A stretch of DNA of 64,000 nt from Sinonovacula constricta. Lineage: Eukaryota; Mollusca; Bivalvia; Cardiida; Solecurtidae. The DNA is taken from positions 28,761,564 to 28,825,563 of the forward strand of contig CM017567.1 in assembly GCA_007844125.1 (NCBI GenBank). Direction: 5' to 3'. Shown piece after piece: positions 45,420 to 57,049 of this stretch; position 1 is the stretch's first letter; the number at the start of each line of letters is the position of its first letter. The notes below the pieces were generated by a model. It was not told where the DNA came from and did no database searches. It worked only from the letters and a program-made list of their open reading frames with translations. Position numbers and translations under genes: made by a program.

Positions 45420-46400
45420 AAATGGATAACTGACAATGTAATGGCTTTAAGGCCATTGGAATGCAAGATCGCTCGTCATTTCATATTTGTTATATACACA
45501 TGTGTATGTTTGCTTTAATACAGCAGGATGAGAAGGAATGGGATTATCCGGCATTTTTGCCGATAGTGCGCAGCAACGTTTCTATCATTATAGAACATGG
45601 GCACTTATAAGGTGCCCAGGGACTGAACCCGGCCGGTCCATTATACTGACGCCGACGAGTCAGGCGTAATGCTGTCCCTTAGCCCCGAGCGTAGGAGGGA
45701 AGCCACTACTACCAACTTAAAAAGTCTTTGGTTTGACCCGGCCGGGGTTCAAACCCACGACCTCCCGATCCGCAAGCCGACGCTCTACCACCTGAGCTAT
45801 TGCGGCCGGTGCAGGATGATAATACCATATACATAGTAGGCCTCATTGATTGCGATGTCTCACTTTACATCTGGTTGTTAGTCGTCCGTAGGTCGATATT
45901 TGACCACTTTGTTGAATGGTTAATTAATATTTGCACTACATGATGCGTGGGAGTTACATTATCCTGTTACAGAGATATGCAAAAAAGTCCATCAGATGGA
46001 AGGTTTTGGGGGCCTGTCGTAATACTATCAATAATGGTTAAACGTCACCTTGGAAAATCTTCGAGGTGGCAATGAATGTTTGTTGTATTTTTTACCGATT
46101 TGCGGATGAGACACAGAATATTGCAATAGATTTGCAGAAATGTAGAGACGACGCAAGATCAAGTTAAACATGCAAACTTAATGTTTAACGGAATTGATAA
46201 AATACGCATTGATTTTTACAAAAATAAGGTGACGCTTAGTTGTGAAGAAGTGCAAACTAAAGTGACTGTGTTCAGACCGCGTAATTCACCATGAAATAGT
46301 CTATTCATGCTTACATTAGACAAACACGATTTAGCTAATTAAAACTAATCTTGGCGTAAGAAATGTTTTTCCGTACACTTCGCGCTCTTAAGATAGTTTC
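45420..46400 (+). repeat. Repeat C, copy 2, split by a SINE
   Basis: Left part 45430-45531 and right part 45811-46400 together align with 39060-39840. Removal of 45532-45810 and one TSD copy restores collinearity. Confidence 0.8.
45532..45810 (-). mobile_element. Full-length tRNA-headed SINE, type 2, with TSD
   Basis: Flanked by GCAGGATGA at 45523-45531 and 45811-45819, exact 9-bp duplications. The empty site is visible in copy 1 of repeat C (AAGGATGATACGATGG near 39164). The minus-strand head is ACCGGCCGCAATAGCTCAGG with A box TAGCTCAGGTGG and B box GGGTTTGAACCCC. The body runs to GGCAAAAATGCCGGATAATC. This is the best copy of its family in the window. Confidence 0.92.
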
Positions 46401-46477
46401 TGTTCCCTACTAATTAAAAGCTTTACATTGAATGTTTACCGTCCGAAAGTTGACTAGCAAAACATCTGCGGCTCCTT

Positions 46478-46553
46478 TTGCCTTTGTCTACTGGTAGATA
46501 AAATTTAAATATCTGTGAAAATTTTGATAGGACCTTTTCTTATTTACTTATCT
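46478..46553 (-). repeat. B-family left-end fragment
   Basis: TTTGTCTACTGGTAGATAAAAT and GAAAATTTTGATAGGACC plus TTCTTATTTACTTA match the B-family left end on the minus strand. A V-SINE lies 18 bp further right. Confidence 0.8.
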
Positions 46554-46570
46554 AAAAAATTTCATTGACA

Positions 46571-46800
46571 GTGGTAACCGTGGTGTAGTGGTAGAGTCGC
46601 TGATTTCTTAGACTGTAACCGCGTAGGTGCAAAGACCTTATTGTGAGAAGGTCTACCAGCTGACAATGCGGTGTGCCGTTGGTTCTGTCTAGACATTTGT
46701 CTGGGGTCCTATTGCACCAAAATAGATGGATGTCGCTATAATATTCATAATCGCTGCTATGTAGTTAAATATTCAAATCGTTTTCACAGAACCATTTGCA
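46571..46800 (+). repeat. V-SINE-like SINE, plus strand
   Basis: Head GTGGTGTAGTGGTAGAGTCG, a decayed B-box region, then GAAGGTCTACCAGCTGAC, GTCTAGACATTTGTCTGGGG, CCAAAATAGATGGATGTCGC and TATAATATTCATAATCGCTGC. The 123-codon frame at 46671-47042 starts inside it and has no recognised domain. Confidence 0.8.
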
Positions 46801-46804
46801 AAGA

Positions 46805-47830
46805 CTCCGAAATGTCTCGGTGTCTATACATCATTTTTGATGAAATTGCCGTAAATATTTATGTCACATGCCAACGGAGGCTACCGTATTTTTGTATATG
46901 TCGTTCTGATTGGCTTGAAAAGCGACATCTTTTGGACAACAAGATAAGGAAGGTTATTTGTTTAACATGTCCTGAGGGCGGAGTAATTGATACATATCGA
47001 AACAAAGATTATATACTAGATATTTATTCAGTTATTATATAGGTAGTTTGACCGATTTGTATTCATTCTACAGTACATCGTATTTGAAGTTTTGTGTATT
47101 TGTAACCCGACAGAAATCAAGATTAAAGATAACCTTTAAAATGTGTAAAACCGAGGTGCTCCCAGAAGAGTTAACTTTGATGTTAATGAGGGCAATATGC
47201 TTTTATGTAATCTGAATTCACAAATAAAATAACCAACAGTACAAAAGTGTCCTGACCTGAAATACTTCCAGTGTTTTTTGTTTGCATAAATATTGTAAAA
47301 GGTAAAACAATGATATAAAATATAAACAGTTTAATAAGGATTAAACTGCTATTGGATTAACGTTTGTTCATGTCAGAGTAAATAGTTAAAGTAATACAAG
47401 TATATTGTCAACATGGTAAGCATCATTTGGGGCTACATAATAAGGTTTTGTCATGCAAATTAGGAAAACAATAATGCTGGAACCACTGTTAATTAACAGC
47501 ACTCCCACATTTACTACTTCACATAGTATTATTATTTTTATTTCTGCATCACAATTTTGCCACGTTCCTAGTTAAATAAAGGATAGTATACACAGACGAC
47601 ATGAACTAATAGCCTTTTTCAATTTAATTAAAAAATTACAACATTCTTTCCAAATCACGATATTCCTCTCGCTTAAACAATAAAAAGCACAACAACAAAA
47701 GCCTACTATCTTGACTACCTCACATATTTTTTCCATTTCTAAAATCACGCATTCGCCCTCTGACTGCTAGAGCAGTTTTATTTCCTCGACTACTGTAAGC
47801 ATTGTATGTTCATAGCTCTAACTCATAGAT
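46805..47830. other. Unassigned AT-rich DNA
   Basis: Apart from the SINE-initiated frame ending at 47042, nothing recognisable. Confidence 0.35.
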
Positions 47831-47833
47831 TTG

Positions 47834-47870
47834 AATAAATAAATTATCAATCATGAACATTACGTCTCAG

Positions 47871-47964
<94 letters not shown>

Positions 47965-47999
47965 GAGACGTAATGTTCATGATTGATAATTTATTTATT
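47834..47999. repeat. Perfect 37-bp inverted repeat enclosing (AT)n
   Basis: Left arm 47834-47870 (AATAAATAAATTATCAATCA to CTCAG) is perfectly complementary to 47963-47999. The 92-nt interior is essentially pure AT. Confidence 0.98.
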
Positions 48000-48009
48000 T
48001 ATTACCCTT

Positions 48010-49680
48010 TTTCAAATTTTTATAACAATAATTATATATATAAATAGAATTTTAATAAACATATTAATAATAATAATAAATATTATAAAGTTAATAATAA
48101 TATTAATCCTTTAGTTATGTCTTTTAGCTGAACAGAATTGTAAAATGCCACTTAAAAATGTTTCAACAATGCCTGTTTTTGTTATCAATGTATTTCTTAA
48201 AACAATGTCACAGTAAGGATGGATTTTAGACGTTTTAAAGCCATATAACCATAACCCTATCTATCAACACCTTACAAGCAAGCAAAATTGTTGTTGTTTG
48301 GCATTTTAAAGAATCTTTCAGTGCATGTTATACACTGTAACAGACACTTAACAATACAGTTTTCTTAACTGCCATACGTGTACCTATTTAGAACAATTTG
48401 TAAGGATTGCATTCTTTTCAAATGAAGCCATGTTAAACAATGGTTCTGTTTCGTTAACCCCGCGTAAAGTGCACGGCACACATTTACGGAAATGTCATAA
48501 GTTTCACTTGTTTGAATCATTCTATTTCTTTTCAAACAATTAATTTGACTTCAACAACCTAAAGTTTTTGGTATGTTGCTTTTGGCTATTGTTTGATTAA
48601 ACTTGCAAAACACCAGTAGAAATCTCGATTGTATAAACACATTTACAATTCAGTATTATTTGAATTCGAATAATCGAAATTAGTTATACATGTATACATA
48701 TATACATATACAATTTCATTTATCTTTATTCAAGAATGGTATGGGTGTCTTGAAACAACCGTGTGCACAAACCGACATATTTTAGAGAAACAGCGGAAAA
48801 TATATATAACTTCTTGAGGTAAAAAATGTCACAAAATAAAAAAAAATAACAAAAAATAAGGTTTCGCATCTAGAAAATAAAGTAGTTCACTTTTTTATCA
48901 AACTCTCTTGTGGATATATTCCAACCACGGTTTTATTGCGGTCTTTGTGATGTGAATTAAAAATGCTAGAACTTGTCATTAAAAATTTCAGCCAAGCAAC
49001 AAATTGGATTCATTCAATAGCGGAAACGTCGTGTGTTTTTTTTGTGTTTTTATCAAGCACTCCCTTCAGGAATTCCAACTATAAATAACACCATTTGGCT
49101 TTCTGATGTTTATTTCATGCGACATTCCAATCAAAAGTTAGCAAAGATTGATTTTGTGAATTCTTTTCATCTGACATTTCTTATCGCAATCAAATAACGT
49201 ACACTATGTTCACGATAATTAAAATTCGCGAAAACATTAATTAAAGATATTCAATTCTGGTAATTAGTCATCGTAATAAACAGTAAAGTTGCTCCTACTA
49301 ACATTTACAATAATAATACAAATAGTGTAAGTCAAAATGGTGTACAATATATAGTTTAAGTTCTATCTTTAAACAATTGTCATTTATACAATCAAACAAT
49401 CAAGTTACACACTTGTCAATATTGTGACACTTAGTTATCAACTTTATTCGCCCTATCTGTTTAATGAAGAGAGTTTTAATGCTTATTTTGATCAGTAATT
49501 TTTAAACCATTTCTTTCATTGCGATATTTTACTATCAAATCCTAAACATTGTAAATTGTTATATTGTAGATATTTTGATTGTTGACTATAATAAGGGTTA
49601 TTTGTATGTACATGTATATAATATCCTTTTATCATTTTAAACTACACCACAATGTGCTTATTAAGACTGTTCTTGAAAAA
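48010..49680. other. Unassigned AT-rich DNA
   Basis: Several (AAT)-rich and A-rich runs. No repeat family or gene recognised. Confidence 0.35.
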
Positions 49681-49687
49681 TACATTT

Positions 49688-49800
49688 AGAGAGTGCGAGG
49701 TAAGTGTACTATACAAACCAGATGTTAGTCGGCCCTTTTGTCATTTGATTGTTTTAATGCGGTGACAGGACTTTTTCACATTTTATCATTTGTTGTTTCA
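49688..49800 (-). repeat. Diverged B/A core fragment
   Basis: GAGTGCGAGGTAAGTGTACTATACAAACCAGATGTTAGTCGGCCCTTTTGTC corresponds to the core on the minus strand. The ACCGTTCC block reads ATTGTTTTAATGCGG. Confidence 0.5.
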
Positions 49801-49834
49801 AAAATAAATTAAAGAAACTTTCTGTGATCAACAT

Positions 49835-50130
49835 TCTAAGATAGAAGAGATCTACACTTTCGCGCATGAACTAAAATGGACCTCATGGCTTGTGTTCTAT
49901 ATACGTGTTCTAGATAACGCCACGCCTGAGCATCAACTGATTCCAATATCTATTATAAAACATATGACAAGTTCATAAACCACTTTATATAATGATCATA
50001 TATCGACAATCTAAAATGCTAACAAGTCGATAGAATTTCAATGGCACGCCAACGTTAAAGGAATGCAATCTAACATAATTTTCTTTCAGCATTAAATGAA
50101 ACATACACACACGTGTTTATAAATATATTA
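49835..50130 (+). repeat. Repeat F, copy 2
   Basis: GAAGAGATCTACACTTTCGC, GCATGAACTAAAATGGACC, TGTTCTAGATAACGCCACGCC and ATGAAACATACACACACG align with the split copy at 44370-45095. Confidence 0.55.
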
Positions 50131-50334
50131 GCTAACAAACAATATTGCGTCGATAATACTTCACGACATAGAGATGCATTGTCCTTAGTCCGTTCTAATC
50201 CTTCGTAGCCGTCTACAATGATTCACCCAAGCCATTTAAAATCGTATATCATTATCAATATAAGCTTTCAGAGGCAATGCAAATTGAAAAGATAAGTCGC
50301 CATTCTAGAAAGAAAACAGACTGAGAATGTTTTT

Positions 50335-50522
50335 ACTGAGGTTTGTCCAGTCAATCAGATGTCGGTCCCTTCTGCCGACTGACCGTTCTAAGGGTTGGAA
50401 TTGCTCCTTTTCTTGAATGACTCACAGATTTCTTGCATGTTAATACCTTTGTCCTGTGCCTTTTCAGATTTTGGTATATGTTTGCAATGATCATAGGACT
50501 TTGTCATATTTTCTTATTTAGT
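50335..50522 (-). repeat. A-family repeat, 5' half and part of core
   Basis: ATGTCGGTCCCTTCTGCCGACTGACCGTTC, CTTGAATGACTCACAG, TTGTCCTGTGCCTTTTCAG and TATATGTTTGCAATGATCATAGG on the minus strand of the family. Confidence 0.75.
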
Positions 50523-50524
50523 TT

Positions 50525-51540
50525 TATGTCTTGCTTTACCATTCATTCTGCAAATACAGTGAATTACATATGAAGACAATAAATGTTATGAAATAAAACA
50601 AAACAAACTTATATACAAAATGAGGAAACTATTAAATGCAATTAAAACTGTTTGTATAAATATGTTATCTGAAATACACCAAAGACGAATTTTGACACAG
50701 AGGGTTTTGAAAATTAAACTGCACTAAACCATGGAATGCTTTACAAAGAATAATTTTTAAAATAATATGACTTTATTATAGATACTTCGCCATGCGCCAT
50801 GGAAGAACACTCAAAGTCTTTTTCTGGAATATGTTTTTGGTACAATTTTTATCAGCCCTAACACACAGCCTGAAATATATAATACACAAAACCTCTAACA
50901 TGTATACAAATTATAGACGGATAACTTGTGAAATATTTACTTATTGCATATAACCTACATAATGAATTATGGTTAAACACTTTATAAATTGTACACAACT
51001 TTTACATCTAATTGACTTTATAAATAACAGATTAATGGTTTACCATAAATGTTAAAAACAAATAATATAAACATAATCATTTGTCGTGGTAGCTGTTTTA
51101 ATAAATTTACACTTAAATGATTTTAAAAATACTTCATTTAAACAAACACTCTTTTAAATATAAGAAATACAAAATATGTGTCAAATAATTTCTCTTACCA
51201 ATGTGTCGAATTGTCTGTATATTATCTTGTTCTCGTCCTTCTCCTCTCACCCGTGTATGTTATTGTAAAATAAGACCATGCTGGGATTATTATATCAAAA
51301 CTAGTGATTCCATACATATATATAAACAAGCCATTGATTATACCATAATCCAGTGCTGCAATTCGCGAATTTATATGACAAATACATGCCCAATATCAAA
51401 CTTGTTGTTCGAATGAATATATAAACGGTACAGCCCATGACACTATACAACAACAATTAGAGACAACGGATACATAAAGGATCTAATAAGAATGTACATT
51501 AGATACTAAAAATATAATACGAGTTGGATGAGATGATACC
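50525..51540. other. Unassigned AT-rich DNA
   Basis: No repeat copy recognised. The frame at 51201-51416 has no domain. Confidence 0.35.
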
Positions 51541-51547
51541 AATCGAG

Positions 51548-51970
51548 GCTCTGCTGTATCATTTTACACAACGAGTTTAATATTTTCGGTAATTAATGAA
51601 GACTAATATTAGTTTATGTTTATCACATAACAAAAACATCAGCTGTTTTTGTTAAGAATGCATCATCTTTTTATTGTATGAACAATCGGCCTTGACATGT
51701 GTAATACGGTAAGGGAGAATCCGCACAACAAAGCTCCACTCTTTCCTCGACCCTTTTCCACAAAAGAGAACAGATTCATTTATAACATGACTAAAATGTT
51801 ATATTTTATGAACTTAAATTGAATTGTCCAACAAAATGCATAAACGGTGACAACAAAGTGATCAGAAATTGGCACATAACCGACGTCACACTATGATAAC
51901 TAACTAGTGTGTTACCTGAAATCACGTATGAGTGTTAGCTCTCGCTCGAGCGGTAGGTTATGTGATAAAA
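51548..51970. mobile_element. MITE-like element, copy 2
   Basis: The TIRs TTTATCACATAAC (51619) and GTTATGTGATAAA (to 51969) bound a 351-bp element. Left-side similarity to copy 1 extends to about 51548. Compared with copy 1, a 10-bp motif at the left (CGAGGCTCTG here, CAGAGCCTCG there) is inverted. Only one CRE-like motif half survives (CCGACGTCAC). Confidence 0.65.
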
Positions 51971-52436
51971 CAACTTACCTTAATAAATAATATACTAGTG
52001 TTATACAATATTAATCTACGATTTTCGAATCAACAACCTGACAAATCAGCTGATTCAATAATAATTTTCGCGCATAACTTCACGTGAATAAACGGAAAAA
52101 AACAACAACAAATAACCACAAGGTAATAAATTATAGGAAAGGACAAAAGATCTGATTGCGAGACAATTGATCGATAAAATAAGTTTTCTCTATTCATTTT
52201 GTAAGCACATGCTTTAAAAAAAGAAGTAAAGATATAGAAAACCTAGAAGCACTTTCCCAAAGGTCAAGTTATACCTCCAGATTGTAACCTTAGTCATGAC
52301 TCACCTATTTTCAAAAGCTACGAAAACAAAAACAGACAAAAATTCTTCCCACACCGAACAGGGTGGGTGCTCCTATACTTGCAGGAAGAACATGTTGACA
52401 TTTGTTTTTGTGCTTAAACTATATCGCAGAAATACG

Positions 52437-52614
52437 AGGATGGTTATGATAGCGACGTCCAACTGATTTTGGCGGAGAAGGACCCCATGCATACATCTGC
52501 GTAGAATCTCCGGCGAATCGTAGGTCAGCTGGAAGGCCTTCCAACATTAAGTCCTTCGCTCCGAACGGGACTCGAACCCCACACAGAGGGGAGGTTAAGC
52601 AGTCAGAGGAGTCA
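52437..52614 (-). repeat. V-SINE-like SINE, head-truncated
   Basis: On the minus strand: GACTGCTTAACCTCCCC, GGGTTCGAGTCCCG, GAAGGACTTAATGTTGGAAGG, CCTTCCAGCTGACC, CAGTTGGACGTCGCTATC. The A-box half of the head is missing. Confidence 0.8.
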
Positions 52615-52777
52615 CAACCAAACCTACTTTTGTAGTTATTAATTTACAACTTTTAGATGTATTGACAGATACCGCTGATAGTATAGCTTCTAATCACCAG
52701 TTTGCAATTTATTAACATTTATACTATATATATATATATTGTTTAGTTATAGTTAGTAACTTTGAATTGTTAATAGC

Positions 52778-53095
52778 TAAATAAGAAAAGGTCCTATCAA
52801 AATTACCACATATTTTTAATTCAAAACTTCCTCTAGACAAAGGGTAAATGTAAATGTGACAAAAGCACAGAGACGAGACATAACATAAAAAAGAAAAACC
52901 AGCAGTTACCGCCTTTGTGGGCAAACGGGCCGACTGGGATGCTAAAACCTGGTTTGTGAAGCGCTCCGACCTCGCACTTCCTTAATGTTTTTTCTATCAA
53001 ACAAATGCTGTAAATAAAATATGCCTTCAAAGTTAGAAAACTAACAGTACGCCCCTGCATCGGGAGTTAAAACTGATAAAATGAACTAATATTAA
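52778..53095 (+). repeat. B-family repeat with internal core deletion
   Basis: GCTAAATAAGAAAAGGTCCT to AGTTAAAACTGATAAAATG. In the core, GTTACCGCCT passes directly to TTGTGGGCAAACGGGCCGAC, so the left arm of the stem (GGAACGGTCAGTCGGC) is lost. Confidence 0.8.
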
Positions 53096-53099
53096 TGTG

Positions 53100-55570
53100 A
53101 AGACATTAGACATTTGTCAGTGATATTATTACAAGAGCATTGGTGATAAACGACAGTTGAACATTTTAGCTGCGCTGTATTCCTATAGACAAACATACAT
53201 AAACATCATTAGACAAGGAAACTCTACCTTTTATGTTTACATTTTCTTCATTGAAGATTTTATTTCCAGAAGTGAGTATTGCTTTTCAAAGGGCAATGGA
53301 TGACTTATAAATATTCATGATCTTCCAACAATTCGCCGTCTGTATTTTATACAATGGACCGACGATGGGGGCGTTGAGCAAGGTCATGTACATTTTTTTC
53401 ATTTTAATGATAAATATTGCAAGGAGCTTTTACAACCGGCTTAAATTTACATTCCAATATCAAATTAACAATACTTTTAATATCATGATCTTGTTTTAAT
53501 TATTATTGAAAATAAAAACGTAAATGGAGGCGTTAATTTTTTGTTCTGTTACAACCATAAGTTTTATAATTTTTGAACTCGTTAATGCACTTTTAAGTCG
53601 AAAAAGCGTAGGTGTTCGATGTGATAATGATAATGTTTTCAAAAAACTTGGAACGTCTCTCCTTAATTACGAGAAATAGGCTTTGTGTCATTTTGCATTC
53701 ATTAAAAAATTCGAAATGTAAAGCATCGAAATGAATAGCTGAAAATATTGTTTTACACGTCATTGAAAATATAAATCTCTTTTTTATGTTGTGGGTGAGA
53801 ATATTTTCCCCGAAATTTGTATTTAAAGGGTACAAAAAATACAAGATAAAAAAAGGCACAATTATTCTAGTGTACTTGGCGCCAAAGTTAACGAAGTATA
53901 TTTTCGAAACATTGTACATTCGGATTTAGATGGGATACATGCAACTGTTCGTGACTGACTGGTATCAATGTAATTCAATAATAAATCATAAGAAACAAGG
54001 AAATATAAGACTTAAGCATTATGAGGCTTCAATCATGAGAAACATCGAATTTTCTGCGTCTTGTTATTCGGTATCCTATATTATCACTTCCAAGTTAATG
54101 TAAAATGGAAGCATTGGCTTATTAAGAAATGGCTCAGAAAGTTAAAGCAGGTACAATCCGAATTTGTTAATCCTAGTTCTAAAAGCGCCAATAACAATTA
54201 CATAACATTGTTTTAGAAGTCTGTATTATTCATGAGGTTATACGCACTTCTTTCTTCATAAAACAATCAAAAAGTTTTCCCCTTTCATCAAACGCATATT
54301 GTTATTTTAAGACTTGATAAAACACACCTATTTTTTTCTATTTACATCACATATACTAAGTATTAAAATATAAAAGTGCATGGGTAAACATTTCTAAAAG
54401 ATATAAGTTTAATAATGTCAAATTGTCTATTGACTTCCGTCCTTTGAAGAAATTGGCTTTTTAAACAAACGTAAAATGTTGTGTTTTGTTTCTTACATGT
54501 GCTGTATGTATTTTAACAGATTCATGCAAAAAAAAGTCGAAAGAATAGAAGTGTTCTTTGATGGTTTGAAGTTTGTTGACCATGTAAAGGTACTTTTCAG
54601 TGAAACATCGCTAGGGAAACACCTTATTTATTGACACACCGATTGTGAGGTCATTTGTTTATCTAAAACTCTTGTTATTTTCGTATCTATTTTATTATAT
54701 ATGAACTTCGATAATTAAAAAAACGTAAAAATTGGTCAGCTGTAATTATAAATAATTCGTTTTTCATCAAATCATCAAACCTCTAAAAGAAAGATTTACA
54801 TTAGGCATACTAAACGAAACAAAATAATATTAATTCTTTACAGTTTCCATGACACAAAAATACTATTTTTATGCCATTTTAATAGCTCAGAGGTAAGGAG
54901 ATCATCAGGTGTGTGCGTGCGCTACATTGACAGGAATTGTTAATGATAGATTCCATTTCAAAACGTATTTTCAAACAACTATTGTCAAAGGAATAAATCC
55001 AGCATTGTATATATTGATCATACACTTCTATTCTTCATGGCAAACTCTGAACTCTTCTACGCAAATATGATTAAACGAAAGAAATGTGAACATATCATTT
55101 ATGAGCTGTAATACTTATGCGACACTTATTTCAGAAACATGGCTAAGGACTGTCAAGGTTTAAAATTTTACAATAACTTCTCATCATAGGTTAATAAAAC
55201 AATGCAGTTTTCCACCTTAGAGTTTCTTGAGTGTTTATTAATAAATAACACAAACATTTTCTATTGAAATTATTAAGTTTAAGTTAACAATCGAAACCTT
55301 ATATATCAGGAATTATTTTAGTAGAAAAAGCAAAGGTTTTATTTATATGATTATACAATTATAACTGTTATTAATTATTATCGTATAATATTATAAATTG
55401 TGTTAAATAATATTATATATAACGACATATAAATGATATTATAATAACCCATACATGCTTACTCACTAACAAAAACAACTCACTCAAAAAGTTCTCGTAA
55501 AACCTCCGAATGTTCTGTTAGCAGGGTTGACCGTTCTTCAAGCACACAGCGACTTTAGTTAAGAATGACT
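53100..55570. other. Mostly unassigned AT-rich DNA
   Basis: A relative of the 41.3-kb hairpin flank lies near 54943-54975 (TAATGATAGATTCCATTTCAAAAC). Otherwise no recognised gene or repeat. Confidence 0.4.
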
Positions 55571-55577
55571 GAATAAG

Positions 55578-56395
55578 AATATATGAGCATATGAGCACTA
55601 TGACCATTGCAACAAATACAAAAATTTAGATAGGCACATGACAAAACAAAGGTATTGTTACGACCGGTGTCGCTATTTAAGATTTATTTCTAAAATGGCA
55701 CGTTTTCTAAACGACGAAATGGTGTAACAGAAAGACCAAGCCAGCAACAAACTAGTACAATAATGTTTTATTTTAATAAACAATTAAACATATGGGAATA
55801 GTCCAAATAATTATCCAAAGTCGAATAATTCTGAAGACTTTCCGGTAGAATGTCCTCGTAGATACGCACAGTTGAAAAAATATAAAGGTAAAATAATACA
55901 CGAATAAAATTAATATAATTCCAAATCCAACACTTGAAATATTTATATCACTGTAGTGTATAATAGGTTAACATAAGTTCCAACACAGAAAGGTTTAGTA
56001 TAGAAACTGCAAGTATTTCGAAACTATGTGTCCAAATTTAAACTTAAATCGGATAGCTAGCCCTTATATAGACCCAAAGCATTCCTAGAACGCAGAAGTA
56101 TCCAGAACATTTACGAAACCTAGTTCAAATAAAAAAAAAGAATTTTCTAACATAATCATTTCCTTTCTAGCTGTTACGCGAATGCTAGGTCATGCGAAAT
56201 ACGCCATTTATACCACTACGATAAACAACCCCTTAACCTGACTAACGTAACCTTAACCTATGGTGTAATACTGTACATAACAGCATTCACACCGACTACA
56301 AATATAAAAGTAAGAGCAAATCTGTGATCAGTCATTTAACAAAAAGAGCAAACACGACAGTTACCGCTTTGGAGCGGTCTGTCGGCTTTTGCACG
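55578..56395 (+). repeat. A-family repeat split by a solo LTR
   Basis: Left part 55578-55655 (GAATATATGAGC, ACCATTGCAACAAATAC, GGCACATGAC) and right part 56283-56395 (GCATTCACACC, AAATCTGTGATCAGTCAT, CGACAGTTACCGC, GGTCTGTCGGC) are collinear with 835-1010 once the insert is removed. Confidence 0.8.
55656..56282 (-). mobile_element. Solo LTR (627 bp), minus strand
   Basis: Bounded by TGTTA...TAACA, the usual terminal dinucleotides of Gypsy-type LTRs. On the minus strand a TATATAAG box lies near 56063-56071 and an AATAAA polyadenylation signal near 55770. It is flanked by GTAT (55652-55655) and GCAT (56283-56286), a 4-bp target-site duplication with one substitution. The interrupted A-family sequence supports this. 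No internal retroviral-like coding region is present, implying LTR-LTR recombination. Superfamily is inferred from end structure only. Confidence 0.8.
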
Positions 56396-56864
56396 TAAAT
56401 TTTACACAGAGCAATGTTGTTGGTGACCTTATTGAAGCTTAACAATCCCGACGCATCTAGGTTTTAAAAAACCTTAACAATTGTGTCCATTTGACAAGTT
56501 GAGCTTAAGCGATTTTTAACGGACGCAAAAAGCACGATAGATTTACAAAGGTCGGATTGACTTAATTTTAGATTATTTTCATAGTTCTATTTCGTTGTGT
56601 CGTCATATAGCATATAACAATGTAACCCTTTTGCACTTACATTAAAACCCTACTCGGAAGTCCTCGGTGGTTGATGCATTACCAGTGGTAATCAATGAAG
56701 GTAGGTCCAAAGAGAGACCTAAGCATAATATCGTGTTCTCTTAACGAACGTTGCGCAAACACCTAAACTTACATATAGTTGGGTCACAATATTGCGGTAC
56801 CACTACATCATGGACATATAATTGGAAAGCAAAATGTTAATAATTCGGAAATGATTTACCGTTT

Positions 56865-56975
56865 CATGGCGGTAACTGTCGGCTTTGCATGTTTTGTTAA
56901 ATGACTCATCACAGATTTGCTCTTACTTTCATATATGGCTTGCATTTGAATTCCTTTAGATATTTTTTTTTTTAC
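56865..56975 (-). repeat. A-family 5' fragment in inverted orientation
   Basis: GGCGGTAACTGTCGGCTTTGC, TTGTTAAATGACTCATCACAG and CTTGCATTTGAATTCCTTTAG. It lies 470 bp from the plus-strand fragment at 56290-56395 and forms an inverted pair with it. Confidence 0.7.
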
Positions 56976-57049
56976 AATCAATAATTCTTTGTAGTTCTTC
57001 AAGCAAATATAATAGTTATTCGTTTTAACAAAATATCATGTGGACATTT

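Noticed and set aside
45532..45810. tRNA gene on the minus strand
   Set aside because: The A and B boxes belong to the head of a SINE with a shared body and target-site duplications, not a free tRNA gene. The same applies to 37.2, 59.2, 60.3 and 63.7 kb.
46671..47042. 123-codon frame with several cysteines
   Set aside because: Its first third lies within a V-SINE and the rest has no recognised family. Judged a chance frame.
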